DNA of 58,044 nucleotides from Gammaproteobacteria bacterium. Lineage in GTDB: Bacteria > Pseudomonadota > Gammaproteobacteria > JAABTG01. The first letter of the stretch is position 1. Each line of letters opens with the position of its first letter. Positions 27,976 through 37,540 of the stretch are shown in pieces. Both the position numbers and the translations under genes were made by a program. The stretch covers positions 1 to 58,044 of the forward strand of contig JAGNLM010000011.1 of assembly GCA_017999615.1 (NCBI GenBank), written 5' to 3'. The notes beneath the pieces were generated by a model that ran no database searches, had not been told where the DNA came from, and was given only the letters and a program-made list of their open reading frames with translations.

Positions 27976-28962
27976 TCAGGGCTTGACCGCGCGCAGGTAG
28001 CGGCTCACGGCGAGCCAGGCGCCGAGCAGCCCGAGGAGCCCTCCCCCGAGCACGAGCGCCGCGCCCACGCCGGCCCCCATTCCCTGCAGGCGGAAGTCGC
28101 TGCCGTACAGCGCCGCGAGGCGGGCCACGGGCCCTCCGAGGGCAAGCCCGATGGCCCCGAGGCAGAGCCAGGCGGCGATGCCGCCCAGTACCCCGTACCA
28201 GAGGCCGGTGTAGAGGAAGGGCCGGCGCACGAAGGCGTCCGTCGCCCCGAAGAGCTTGCTGATCTCGATCTCGTCCCGCCGCCCCTGGATGGTCATTCGG
28301 GTGGTGTTCGCGATCACGAGGAGGACCGCGAGCGCGAGCGCCCCCGCGAGTACCGCCGCGGTGCGCTCCCCCAGCCCCGCGGTGGCTTGCAGGCGGCGGA
28401 CCCACTCGAGGTCGAACTGGGCGCCGTCCGCCTCCGGCAGCGCGGCGAGACGGTCCACGAGCGCCCCGGGGGCTCCTGGAGCCCCGGGAGGCCCGGGGCT
28501 CGGCCCCGGGCGGGGCTGGACCAGCAGCACGGCCGGGAGCGGGTTGGAGTCCAGGCTGTCCACCAGCTCGCCCATGCCGGAGAAGGTGCGGTACTCGGCG
28601 AGGGCCTCGGCGCGGGTGAGCACGCGGACCGCGCCCACCTCGGGCCAGCGGGACACCGTGTCGCCCAGGGCCACCGCCTTGCGGTCGTCCACCTCGGTCT
28701 TCAGGAAGACCGACACCTGGGTGGAGCGGTCCCAGGCGGCCATCACCGCGCGCAGGTTCTCTACCGAGACGTGGAGCGAGGCCGGCAGGGCCAGCGCGAT
28801 CCCGATGAGCAGCGTCGTCATCGAGGTGGCCACGGGGGTCCGGGTCAGCTGCCCGAGGCTCGAGACCGCCACCTGGGCGTGCCGGGTCAGCCAGGCGGAG
28901 AAGTGCTCCACCAGACCCCGGGCCGGCGCCCGGGCGCGCGCGGGGCGTGCCCGGCGGGTCAC
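27976..28962 (-). CDS. ftsX: Cell division protein FtsX
   Basis: A 328-residue inner-membrane protein that with FtsE links septal ring activity to peptidoglycan amidase control. It has a cytoplasmic N-terminus, TM1 near residues 45-62, a periplasmic domain to about 195, and three more helices. IQGRRDEIEISKLFGATDAF follows TM2 and is the family signature. Residues 150-167 are a Pro/Gly-rich insertion (GPPGAPGAPG) not usual in FtsX. The GTG start overlaps the ftsE stop as GTGA. Confidence 0.94.
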   Translation of the reverse strand: MTRRARPARARAPARGLVEHFSAWLTRHAQVAVSSLGQLTRTPVATSMTTLLIGIALALPASLHVSVENLRAVMAAWDRSTQVSVFLKTEVDDRKAVALGDTVSRWPEVGAVRVLTRAEALAEYRTFSGMGELVDSLDSNPLPAVLLVQPRPGPSPGPPGAPGAPGALVDRLAALPEADGAQFDLEWVRRLQATAGLGERTAAVLAGALALAVLLVIANTTRMTIQGRRDEIEISKLFGATDAFVRRPFLYTGLWYGVLGGIAAWLCLGAIGLALGGPVARLAALYGSDFRLQGMGAGVGAALVLGGGLLGLLGAWLAVSRYLRAVKP

Positions 28963-29633
28963 GGCAGCGGGCGCCCGGAGTCCGTCGCCAGGCGCCCGGA
29001 CTGCAGCGACAGGATGCGCTTGCCCATCTGGCGGATCAGGTCCAGGTGATGGCTCGCGATGAGGACGGTGACCCCGACCTGCTGGAAGCGCTCGAAGAGG
29101 CGCATGACCTCGCGCGAGAGGTCGGGGTCGAGGTTGCCCGTGGGCTCGTCGGCGAGCAGGACCGCAGGCCGGTTCACCACAGCGCGTGCGATGCCGACCC
29201 GCTGCTGCTCCCCGCCGGAGAGCGACTCGGGCAGGTGACGCTCCTTGCCCAGGAGCCCCACGTGGTCCAGGGCCGCGCGCACCCGGCGTCCGGTCTCCCG
29301 ATGGCTGTAGCCCGCGATCACCAGCGGCAGGGCCACGTTGTCGAAGACGGTGCGGTCCAGCAGCAGCCGGTGGTCCTGGAAGGTGATCCCGACCCTGCGC
29401 CGGTAGTAGGGCACGCGGCGGGGCGCGAGCTTGCCGAGGTTCTGTCCCCCCACGATCACCTGCCCCTGGGTGCTGCGCTCGATGAGGCCCACGAGCCGCA
29501 ACAGCGTGCTCTTGCCTGCACCCGAGTGCCCCGTCACGAAAACCATCTCCCCGGCGTCCACGTGCAGGCTCACGTGGGACAGGGCCTGGTGACCGTTGGG
29601 GTAGCTCTTGCTGACGTCGTCGAAGGTGATCAC
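28959..29633 (-). CDS. ftsE: Cell division ATP-binding protein FtsE
   Basis: A 224-residue ABC ATPase partner of FtsX; E. coli FtsE is 222. Walker A is GHSGAGKS (35-42), the signature is LSGGEQ (138-143), and Walker B is [30 protein letters not shown] is the typical start. It is transcribed with ftsY (15 bp upstream) and ftsX (4 bp overlap). Confidence 0.96.
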   Translation of the reverse strand: MITFDDVSKSYPNGHQALSHVSLHVDAGEMVFVTGHSGAGKSTLLRLVGLIERSTQGQVIVGGQNLGKLAPRRVPYYRRRVGITFQDHRLLLDRTVFDNVALPLVIAGYSHRETGRRVRAALDHVGLLGKERHLPESLSGGEQQRVGIARAVVNRPAVLLADEPTGNLDPDLSREVMRLFERFQQVGVTVLIASHHLDLIRQMGKRILSLQSGRLATDSGRPLP

Positions 29634-29648
29634 GAGCCGAGGCGCAGC

Positions 29649-30620
29649 TCAGTGCTCCAGCAACGCGTCCACGAACGCCTCCGCGTCGAAGGGCCGGAGG
29701 TCCTCGACGCCCTCGCCGATCCCGATGAAGCGGATGGGCAGCCCCAGCTCCCGGGCGATGGCGAACACGATGCCGCCCTTTGCGGTCCCGTCGAGCTTGG
29801 TGAGGGCGAGGCCCGTCACCTGCACCGCGCTCTGGAAGTGCCGCGCCTGGGACAGGGCGTTCTGGCCCGTGCCGGCATCCAGGACCAGGAGGACCTCGTG
29901 GGGGGCCGTCGGGTCGACCTTGCCCAGGACCCGGCGGACCTTCTTCAGCTCTTCCATCAGGGGCTCGCGCGTGTGCAGGCGCCCCGCGGTGTCCGCCAGC
30001 AGCACGTCGACGCGCCGGGCCCGGGCGGCCTGGAGCGCGTCGTACACGACCGAGGCGGAATCGGCCCCGGTCTGCTGGGCGATGACCGGCGCCTGCACGC
30101 GCTCGCCCCAGCGCTGGAGTTGCTCCACGGCGGCGGCCCGGAAGGTGTCTCCGGCCGCCATCATCACCGAGCGCCCTTCGGCCCGCAGCCGGTGGGCGAG
30201 CTTGCCGATGGTGGTGGTCTTGCCGGCGCCGTTCACCCCCACGACCAGGATGACCCAGGTCCCCTCCCCCGGCGCAGGGACCGTGAGGGGTATCGCGGCG
30301 GGGCGCAGCACGGCGATCATGTCCTCGCGCAGGGCGCGGTACAGGGCCTCGGCGTCACCGAGCTCGCGGCGCGCGACCTGGGCGGTGAGACGTGCGACGA
30401 TGTCGCGGGTCGCCTCGACACCCACGTCGGCCGTCAGCAGCACCGTCTCGATCTCCTCCAGGAGGTCGGCGTCGATGGCCCGGCGCCCGAGCACCAGGGC
30501 GGCCAGCTTCTCGGTGAGTCCGGCGCGGGTGCGCTCGAGCCCTCGGCGCAGGCGCGTCAGCAGGCCGGAGCGGCCGGTGTCTGCGTTCGGGGCGGCGGGG
30601 TCTCGACGGGACAGGAACAT
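29649..30620 (-). CDS. ftsY: Signal recognition particle receptor FtsY
   Basis: A 323-residue SRP GTPase that receives ribosome-nascent chains at the membrane. The G1 loop GVNGAGKTTTIGKL starts at residue 128. DTFRAAAVEQL, DTAGRLHT and LTKLDGTAKGG are the other NG-domain motifs. The acidic A domain seen in E. coli FtsY (497 aa) is nearly absent, as in many short FtsY proteins. It is the first gene of ftsY-ftsE-ftsX and diverges from the M16 peptidase gene pair. Confidence 0.96.
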   Translation of the reverse strand: MFLSRRDPAAPNADTGRSGLLTRLRRGLERTRAGLTEKLAALVLGRRAIDADLLEEIETVLLTADVGVEATRDIVARLTAQVARRELGDAEALYRALREDMIAVLRPAAIPLTVPAPGEGTWVILVVGVNGAGKTTTIGKLAHRLRAEGRSVMMAAGDTFRAAAVEQLQRWGERVQAPVIAQQTGADSASVVYDALQAARARRVDVLLADTAGRLHTREPLMEELKKVRRVLGKVDPTAPHEVLLVLDAGTGQNALSQARHFQSAVQVTGLALTKLDGTAKGGIVFAIARELGLPIRFIGIGEGVEDLRPFDAEAFVDALLEH

Positions 30621-30683
30621 GGGGCCTCTCGGGCGGTCTCACTGCGGGTCAATGCTAGCACCTCCGGGTGAACGGAGCGGACG

Positions 30684-32084
30684 ATGGGCAGGCGAGCGGG
30701 CGGCTGGATGTGGGTGACCTTGCTGGTGGGCGCGGCCCTGGCGATGCCGGCCGCCGCCGGGGGGCGGGTCGAGGAGTACGTGCTGGACAACGGGCTCCGG
30801 GTGCTGGTCAAGCCGGATCGGCGGGCGCCCGTGGTGGTCTCCCAGGTCTGGTACCGGGTGGGCTCCAGCTACGAGCACGACGGGATCACCGGCATAAGTC
30901 ATATGCTCGAGCACATGATGTTCAAGGGGACCGAGACCTACGGCCCGGGCGAGTTCTCCCGCCTGATCGCGGCCGAAGGGGGGCGGGAGAACGCCTTCAC
31001 CGGGCAGGACTACACGGGGTACTTCCAGAACCTCGCCTCCGACCGCCTGGAAGTGAGCTTCCGTCTGGAGGCGGACCGCATGGCAGGGCTGCGGCTGCGG
31101 GAAGAGGACTTCCTGAAGGAGCGGGCGGTCGTCTCCGAGGAGCGGCGGCTGCGCACGGAGGACGAGCCGGAGTCCCTCACCTATGAGGTGTTCCAGGCGA
31201 CCGCGTACCAGACGAGCCCGTACCGCCACCCCGTCATTGGCTGGATGGCGGACATCGAGGCCTACACGCTCCAGGACCTGAAGGACTGGTACCGGCGCTG
31301 GTACGCCCCCAACAACGCCACGCTGGTGGTGGTGGGCGACGTGGAGCCCGAGGCGGTGCTCGCCCTCGCGCGCAAGCACTTCGGGCCGCTGCCGCCGGCC
31401 GAGGTGCGGCCGCCGAAGCCGCGCCCGGAGGTGGAGCAGACGGGGCTCAGGCGGGTCGTCGTTTCGGCCCCGGCGGAGCTGCCCTACCTCGTGCTGGGCT
31501 ACAAGGCCCCCACCGTGAAGGACGCGCCGGAGGACTGGGAGCCTTACGCCCTGGCCGTGCTGGCGGCGGTGCTCGGGGGCGACGAGAGTGCGCGCCTGCA
31601 GCGCCGGCTGGTGCGGGGGGAGGAGATCGCGGCCGACGCGGGCGCCTCCTACGACCCGTTCGACCGCATGACGACCCTGTTCACCGTCGCGGCGACGCCG
31701 GCCGGGGGCCGCACCGTCGGCGAGCTCGAGGCGAAGCTGCGCGAGGAGGTCGGCCGGCTGCGGGAGGCCCCCATCGACCCGGCGGAGCTGGACAAGGTGA
31801 AGACCCAGGTGGTCGCCTCCGACGTCTACCAACTCGACTCCGTGATGGCCCAGGCCATGCGCCTCGGCCGGCTGGAGACCGTGGGGGCGGGGTGGCGGGT
31901 CGGCGAGGAGTACGTGGAGCGCATCCGGGCGGTGACGCCCGAGCAGATCCACGCGGTGGCCCGCAAGTACCTGGTGGACGCCTCCCTCACCGTCGCTCAC
32001 CTGGAGCCCCGGCCGGCGGAGCGCAGCGCAGCCGGTGGCGGTGCCGGCGGCACCACGCCGGCGGGGAGCTCCCATGCGCGCTAG
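30684..32084 (+). CDS. M16-family zinc metalloprotease, catalytic subunit
   Basis: A 466-residue peptidase of the insulinase/pitrilysin family. An N-terminal signal peptide (hydrophobic WVTLLVGAALAMPAAA) directs it to the periplasm. The inverted zinc motif HXXEH is in GISHMLEHMMFKGT near residue 75, and the second zinc ligand is probably in AVVSEERRLR. A C-terminal M16_C domain includes GGDESARLQRRLVR. It is paired with a second M16 protein lacking the zinc motif (11 bp overlap), the usual heterodimeric arrangement. Substrates unknown. Confidence 0.92.
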   Translation: MGRRAGGWMWVTLLVGAALAMPAAAGGRVEEYVLDNGLRVLVKPDRRAPVVVSQVWYRVGSSYEHDGITGISHMLEHMMFKGTETYGPGEFSRLIAAEGGRENAFTGQDYTGYFQNLASDRLEVSFRLEADRMAGLRLREEDFLKERAVVSEERRLRTEDEPESLTYEVFQATAYQTSPYRHPVIGWMADIEAYTLQDLKDWYRRWYAPNNATLVVVGDVEPEAVLALARKHFGPLPPAEVRPPKPRPEVEQTGLRRVVVSAPAELPYLVLGYKAPTVKDAPEDWEPYALAVLAAVLGGDESARLQRRLVRGEEIAADAGASYDPFDRMTTLFTVAATPAGGRTVGELEAKLREEVGRLREAPIDPAELDKVKTQVVASDVYQLDSVMAQAMRLGRLETVGAGWRVGEEYVERIRAVTPEQIHAVARKYLVDASLTVAHLEPRPAERSAAGGGAGGTTPAGSSHAR

Positions 32085-33417
32085 GCCCCTTGCGCTCCTT
32101 GCCCTGGCGGCCCTCGCCGCCCTCAGCCTGCCCGTCCAGGCCCTGCCCACGATCACCTCCTGGCACACGGCCAACGGGGCCCGGGTCCTGTTCGTGGAGG
32201 CCCGCGAGCTGCCCATCGTGGACGTGAGCGTCCTCTTCGACGCGGCCGGCTCCCGTGACGGGGACCGCCCGGGGCTCGCGCGCCTGACCAACGGCCTGCT
32301 TGCCGAGGGTGCGGGCGGGCTCTCGGCGGACGCCATCGCGGAGCGCTTCGCGGGGCTCGGCGCCCAGTTCGGCGCGGCCTCCCAGCGGGACATGGCCAGC
32401 GTGGAGCTCCGCACCCTGAGCGACGCCCCCACGCTGGAGGCCTCGCTCGAGCTCGCGGCGACCGTCCTTACCCGCCCCGACTTCGCGCCCGACGCCTTCG
32501 AGCGGGTGCGCGCCCAGATGCTGGTGGCGCTGCGGCAGGTGGAGCAGTCGCCCGACGACCGGGTCGAGCGCGAGTTCTTCCGCGCCCTCTACGCCGGCCA
32601 CCCCTACGCCTCGCCCCCGGAGGGGACCGCGGAGGGGCTGAAGGGCCTCTCCCGGGAGGACGTGCGGGCCTTCCACGCGCGCCACTACGTAGGGCGCAAC
32701 GCCGTCGTGTCCATCGTGGGCGACCTGGACCGGGCCGGTGCCGAGCGGCTCGCCGAGCGCCTGGTGGGCGGGCTGCCGGCGGGGGAGCCGCCCCCGCCCC
32801 TGCCGTCCGCGGGGCGCCTCGGGGAGGCGCGGACCCTGCGGGTGGACCACCCCTCGAGCCAGACGCACGTGCGCCTCGGGGACGCCACCGTCACGCGGGC
32901 CGACCCGGACTACTTCGCGCTCTACGTGGGCAACCACGCGCTCGGTGGCAGTGGCCTCGTCTCCCTCCTCGCCGAGGAGGTGCGCGAGAAGCGTGGGCTC
33001 TCCTACAGCGTCTACAGCGCCATCGCGCCCATGCGGGTGCCGGGGCCCTTCCTGATCGGGCTCCAGACCCGGAACGAGCAGGCGGGCGAGGCCCTCTCCG
33101 TGGCCCTCGGCACCCTGCGCCGATTCATCGGGGAGGGGCCGACGGAGGAGGAGCTCGACGCCGCCCAGCGCAACATCACCGGCGGCTTCGCCCTGCGGGT
33201 CGACAGCAACAAGAAGGTCCTCGGCCAGATCGCCTCCATCGGCTTCTACGGCCTCCCGCTCGACTACCTCGCTACCTTCACCGACCGGGTACGGGCGGTC
33301 TCGCGCGAGGCCGTCCGGGACGCCTTCCGCCGGCACGTGGACCCGGACCGCATGCTCACGGTCCTGGTGGGCAAGCCGGGGGAGGCGGCCCAGGGCGCGC
33401 CGCCGAGCGCGCCGTGA
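32074..33417 (+). CDS. M16-family peptidase-like protein, non-catalytic partner
   Basis: A 447-residue M16 protein with a signal peptide (RPLALLALAALAALSLPVQA). The position of HXXEH is replaced by GLARLTNGLLAEGA, so zinc binding is lost. The C-terminal half keeps the R/Y pair region VREKRGLSYSVYSAI used for substrate binding. I chose the ATG at 32074 because the signal peptide starts there. Known systems of this kind work as heterodimers with the catalytic partner. Its stop overlaps rsmD (GTGA). Confidence 0.9.
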   Translation: MRARPLALLALAALAALSLPVQALPTITSWHTANGARVLFVEARELPIVDVSVLFDAAGSRDGDRPGLARLTNGLLAEGAGGLSADAIAERFAGLGAQFGAASQRDMASVELRTLSDAPTLEASLELAATVLTRPDFAPDAFERVRAQMLVALRQVEQSPDDRVEREFFRALYAGHPYASPPEGTAEGLKGLSREDVRAFHARHYVGRNAVVSIVGDLDRAGAERLAERLVGGLPAGEPPPPLPSAGRLGEARTLRVDHPSSQTHVRLGDATVTRADPDYFALYVGNHALGGSGLVSLLAEEVREKRGLSYSVYSAIAPMRVPGPFLIGLQTRNEQAGEALSVALGTLRRFIGEGPTEEELDAAQRNITGGFALRVDSNKKVLGQIASIGFYGLPLDYLATFTDRVRAVSREAVRDAFRRHVDPDRMLTVLVGKPGEAAQGAPPSAP

Positions 33418-33998
33418 CCCCCGCCCCCCCGGGGTGCGTCCGGGTCATCGGCGGGCGCTGGCGGGGCCGCCGGCTGCCCGTGCCGGACCTGCCCGGCCTT
33501 CGCCCGACCCCGGACCGGGTCCGGGAGACCCTCTTCAACTGGCTCGCGCCGGTCATCGAGGGGGCGGTGTGCCTGGACCTCTTCGCCGGTAGCGGGGCCC
33601 TCGGGTTCGAGGCCGCCTCCCGCGGCGCGGGGCGGGTCGTGATGGTCGAGGAGAGCGAGCGGGCGGCCGCGGGGATCCGCGCGCTCGCGGCCGAGCTGGG
33701 TGCCGCCGGACTGGAGGTCCATCGGGCCGAGGCGCTCGTTTGGCTGCGCCGGGCGAGCGGGTGCTTCGACATCGTGTTCCTCGACCCCCCCTTCCATCGG
33801 GGCCTGCTCGCGCCCGCCTGCGCGCTCCTGGAGTCCCAGGGCCTGCTCGCACCCGGCGGTCACGTCTACCTGGAGTCCGAGGCGGCGGTCTACGAGGCCA
33901 CGCTCCCCGCCGGATGGGAGCTCGTGCGCAGCGGCAAGGCCGGCGACGTGAGGTACCATCTTGCCCGGCGCCCCACCGCACCGGCCGCGCCGGCCTGA
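33414..33998 (+). CDS. rsmD: 16S rRNA (guanine-966-N2)-methyltransferase
   Basis: A 194-residue SAM methyltransferase modifying G966 of 16S rRNA. VIGGRWRGRRLPVPD and LRPTPDRVRETLFNWL are the RsmD N-terminal signature. Motif I is CLDLFAGSGALGFEA, and the catalytic motif IV is FLDPPF. The GTG start overlaps the preceding stop. It is followed 12 bp later by coaD, a common pairing. Confidence 0.94.
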   Translation: MTPAPPGCVRVIGGRWRGRRLPVPDLPGLRPTPDRVRETLFNWLAPVIEGAVCLDLFAGSGALGFEAASRGAGRVVMVEESERAAAGIRALAAELGAAGLEVHRAEALVWLRRASGCFDIVFLDPPFHRGLLAPACALLESQGLLAPGGHVYLESEAAVYEATLPAGWELVRSGKAGDVRYHLARRPTAPAAPA

Positions 33999-34776
<778 letters not shown>

Positions 34777-34807
34777 TCCGGGACCAGCGCGCCGGCCGCG
34801 CGTCGCG

Positions 34808-35323
34808 TCAGTCGAAGCGGCCGGCGTCCAGCCTCTCGAGCCAGGGGCGATCGACCTCGTCGAAGCGCAGGATGCGCCGTCCCCGGTGGTCGCGCAGGAA
34901 CTCCTGCGCGTCGGCGCGGGTGGCCAGCGGGACGAGCTCGTGGCCCATGGGGCCCAGCACGTCCGAGCCGACGACGTACCACGCCTCCCGGGCGTCGACC
35001 CGGGCGAGCCCGTAGTATTCGGTGACGGCGACGGTCCTCACGCCGTCGGCCGGGCGGTCGGGCTCGTAGCGCCGCAGGTCGAGCAGGTACTTGCAGAGGT
35101 CCTTCGCGCCGTCGAAGTGGACGGCGTGGCCGTCACGCCAGAGGACCGTCGCCACCCACTCGGGGTAGCGGGCCACGAACATCCCGCAGACCGGACAGGT
35201 GTCCCGCGGGCCCGGTGGCGGTGTCTCTACCGGTCCCGCCCGGGGGGTGGCCGGCACAGCCGCCAGCACCAGCACCGACAGGGTCCCCAGTCCCCCCTGC
35301 AACCACCTTCTTCGGCTCGTCAT
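34808..35323 (-). CDS. nosL: NosL-family copper-binding protein with twin-arginine-like signal
   Basis: A 171-residue NosL-like protein. NosL binds Cu(I) and delivers it to nitrous oxide reductase in denitrifiers; no nosZ is visible here, so its client is unknown. C43-x2-C46-G-M48 (CPVCGMFV) is the NosL metal motif, followed by HAVHFDGAKDLCKYL. The N-terminus SRRRWLQGG resembles a Tat signal and there is no lipobox cysteine, unlike lipoprotein NosL. I chose the ATG at 35323 (GGAG just upstream). The 4 bp overlap with the TlpA-like gene places it last in a six-gene operon. Confidence 0.88.
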   Translation of the reverse strand: MTSRRRWLQGGLGTLSVLVLAAVPATPRAGPVETPPPGPRDTCPVCGMFVARYPEWVATVLWRDGHAVHFDGAKDLCKYLLDLRRYEPDRPADGVRTVAVTEYYGLARVDAREAWYVVGSDVLGPMGHELVPLATRADAQEFLRDHRGRRILRFDEVDRPWLERLDAGRFD

Positions 35324-35835
35324 CGCTCCACCGTCTCCCTCGCCTGCAACAGGGGCTCGACCATCCCGAGGAAGGTCTCCGGGCTCGACTCCCCCACGAT
35401 CCGGCCTCGCACCACGCCCGCCGGGTCCACCACCACGGTCACCGGCAGGCCCATCACCCCGTAGGCCCGGGTCACGGCCCCTTCGCCATCGAGCAGCACC
35501 TCGGCGCTGAGGTCCAGCTCCCGGGCGAAGCGCGCCACCGCGTCCCGGGGCTGCATGACGTTCACCGCGAGGAGGACGAGGCCCCGGTCCCGGATCCCGC
35601 GGTAGACCGGCTCCAGCGCGGTCATCTCGGGCCGGCAGTAGGGGCACCAGTCGGCCCAGAAGCGGATGGCGACCACCCGCCCCGGGTAGCCTCCGGGGAA
35701 GGCGGCCGTGCCCCCCTCGAGCCGGGGCAGCGTGAAGGCGGGGGCCTGCATTCCGGTCCGGACCAGCAAGGGGGCCTGGTCACAACCGGCGGCGACCGTC
35801 AGCACGAGGGCCAGGGCGAGCAGGAGGCGGGTCAC
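35320..35835 (-). CDS. TlpA/ResA-like thioredoxin-fold lipoprotein
   Basis: A 171-residue thiol-disulfide protein predicted to be membrane-anchored on the periplasmic side. The signal ends in a lipobox LTVAAGC (C18). The redox motif is W-C64-P-Y-C67 in FWADWCPYCRPEM, and the cis-proline region is VMGLPVTVVVDPAG. The family reduces apocytochrome or copper-protein thiols. The GTG start overlaps the stop of the 8-TM protein (GTGA), and its own stop overlaps nosL. Context suggests it keeps NosL or client cysteines reduced for metal loading; that is inference. Confidence 0.88.
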   Translation of the reverse strand: MTRLLLALALVLTVAAGCDQAPLLVRTGMQAPAFTLPRLEGGTAAFPGGYPGRVVAIRFWADWCPYCRPEMTALEPVYRGIRDRGLVLLAVNVMQPRDAVARFARELDLSAEVLLDGEGAVTRAYGVMGLPVTVVVDPAGVVRGRIVGESSPETFLGMVEPLLQARETVER

Positions 35836-36833
35836 GGCAGGAGCTCCAGGTGGGAGCGCAGCACTGCCCAGGTGGCGAGGAGGTAGAAGGCCCCGAGCAG
35901 GACGGTGGCCCACCCGGCGCAGCGCGCGGCGCGCCGCGGCGCGGCAAGGGCCAGGCTCGGGACCCGGGCGAAGGGGCCCGAGACCGCGGCGGCGAGGGCG
36001 CAGGCGGTGCCGGCAAAGAGCGCGGAATACAGCGGGTAGCCCAGGTAGTCGTACCCTCCCTTCAGCAGGCAGAAGGGGCAGTGGTGGTGAGGGCTCTCGT
36101 AGACGTAGACGGAGAGGAAGGACACCACGCCCGCCAGGGCGGCCGCAAAGGCGGCCACGGCGGCCACCCCCAGCGCCGCCCCGCCGCGGCCCGCGGCCCA
36201 CCCGGTCCGGGCCGCGAGGGCCAGCACGAAGGCCCCGGTGAGGTAGAAGGCCGCCATCGTGGGGCCGGCGGGCAGCCCGGCGACCTCCGAGGCCACCCCT
36301 GCGCCCTCCACGCTGAAGAGCGACCCGCAGCAGGAGGTGATGACCTCGGGCGAGAGCCCCGAGAAGTGGAGGAACTGCAGCAGGGCCTCGGCGACCGCGA
36401 CCGGAGCCAGGCCGACCAGGAGGGCGTACTTGCCGCGCACCAGGGGATAGTCATCGCCGTCCCGGTCCAGCCGGTCGAGGGCGAGCCAGACCGCGGCCCC
36501 GAAGAACAGCGCGACCTTCAGGCCGAGGGCAGGGAAGCCGAAGGGGGTCGCGTTCAGGGTCCCGGTGGCGCACATGGCGCCCGTGATCTGGCTCGAGAGG
36601 GACTCCGCCGCGAAGACGAAGAGGCCGAGCGACAGGGCCTGGGCGGCCAGCACCAGGCCCAGCACCGCCGAGACCAGCGAGGTCCCGCGCTCGAGCCGGA
36701 TCTGCCCCTCGCTCCCGCTCGCCAGGTCCCAGCGGCGCACGACCCGGACCGCGAACGGGACCGCGAGCGCCAGCCCCACGGTCACCAGGGAGGAGACGAC
36801 CAGCAGGGCCAGCACGGGGGGATGGAGCAGCAT
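35832..36833 (-). CDS. Unrecognised 8-TM membrane protein with cysteine-rich periplasmic loops
   Basis: I do not recognise this 333-residue protein as a named family. Eight hydrophobic helices are visible. Arg/Lys-rich loops after helices 1, 3, 5 and 7 predict an outside N-terminus. The loops after helices 2, 4 and 6 are then periplasmic and carry C88, the C168-C169 pair, and HHHC252-P-F-C255. Two more cysteines, C278 and C305, lie in or near helices 7-8. The ATG at 36833 was chosen as the start of hydrophobic sequence. It sits between an ABC ATPase gene and a TlpA-like lipoprotein (GTGA overlap), suggesting a metal- or thiol-relay role. Confidence 0.8.
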   Translation of the reverse strand: MLLHPPVLALLVVSSLVTVGLALAVPFAVRVVRRWDLASGSEGQIRLERGTSLVSAVLGLVLAAQALSLGLFVFAAESLSSQITGAMCATGTLNATPFGFPALGLKVALFFGAAVWLALDRLDRDGDDYPLVRGKYALLVGLAPVAVAEALLQFLHFSGLSPEVITSCCGSLFSVEGAGVASEVAGLPAGPTMAAFYLTGAFVLALAARTGWAAGRGGAALGVAAVAAFAAALAGVVSFLSVYVYESPHHHCPFCLLKGGYDYLGYPLYSALFAGTACALAAAVSGPFARVPSLALAAPRRAARCAGWATVLLGAFYLLATWAVLRSHLELLP

Positions 36834-36862
36834 GGCGATAGGCCCGGAAGGCGATTCCGCCG

Positions 36863-37540
36863 TCAGGCGGCGCCTTCGACCCGCCCGTCCCGCAGGGCGA
36901 CCACCCGGTCCACCAGGGTCGCCTCGCACACCAGGGGGTCGTGGCTCGTCAGGATCACCGTGCGCCCCTCGGCCTTGAGCCCCGCGACGATCTCGAGGAA
37001 GTCGCGCGAGTGCCCGGTATCCAGGTTTGCGGTGGGCTCGTCGGCGATCAGCACCTGGGGGTCGTTCACCAGGGCGCGCGCGATGGCGGCGCGCTGGGCC
37101 TCGCCCCCCGAGAGCCACTCCGACCGGGCCCCGGCCCGGTCCGCGATGCCGAGGCGCCCGAGGAGCCTCTCGGCCCTCGCCCGCAGCTCAGCGTAGGGTG
37201 GGGCCTCCGGGTAGGCGGGCAGCATGACGTTCTCGAGCACGCTGAGCCCCCGGACCAGGTGGAACTGCTGGAACACGAAGCCGAAGGTGCGCCGGCGGAG
37301 CTCGGCCAGGAACTTCTCCGGGAGGGCCGAGACCAGGCGGTCGCCCAGGCGCACCCGCCCCGAGGTCGGCCGGGCGAGGCACCCGACGAGCGACACCAGG
37401 CTCGTCTTTCCCGACCCGCTCGGCCCCCGGAACACCGTCACGGACCCCGGCTCGATGGTGAGCGTGACGCCCCGGACGGCCCAGACCTCGTTCGGGCTGC
37501 CCTGGTGAAAGGCCTTGCGGACGTCCTCGAGCCGGATCAC
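36863..37540 (-). CDS. LolD/MacB-type ABC transporter ATP-binding protein
   Basis: A 225-residue ATPase of the FtsE/LolD/MacB class. Walker A is GPSGSGKT (39-46), the signature is LSGGE (143-147), and Walker B is VLIADEP (163-169) followed by TANLD. The GTG start at 37540 overlaps the stop of the FtsX-like permease (GTGA), so they form one transporter. This class usually extrudes lipoproteins or drives periplasmic work by mechanotransmission rather than importing solutes. Located in the nosL cassette; it is not a NosF-type ATPase. Confidence 0.9.
   Translation of the reverse strand: MIRLEDVRKAFHQGSPNEVWAVRGVTLTIEPGSVTVFRGPSGSGKTSLVSLVGCLARPTSGRVRLGDRLVSALPEKFLAELRRRTFGFVFQQFHLVRGLSVLENVMLPAYPEAPPYAELRARAERLLGRLGIADRAGARSEWLSGGEAQRAAIARALVNDPQVLIADEPTANLDTGHSRDFLEIVAGLKAEGRTVILTSHDPLVCEATLVDRVVALRDGRVEGAA

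Noticed and set aside
30645-30665. Back-to-back promoters in the ftsY/M16 divergent gap (a TGCTAGCA palindrome)
   Set aside because: No acceptable -35 in either direction at proper spacing.
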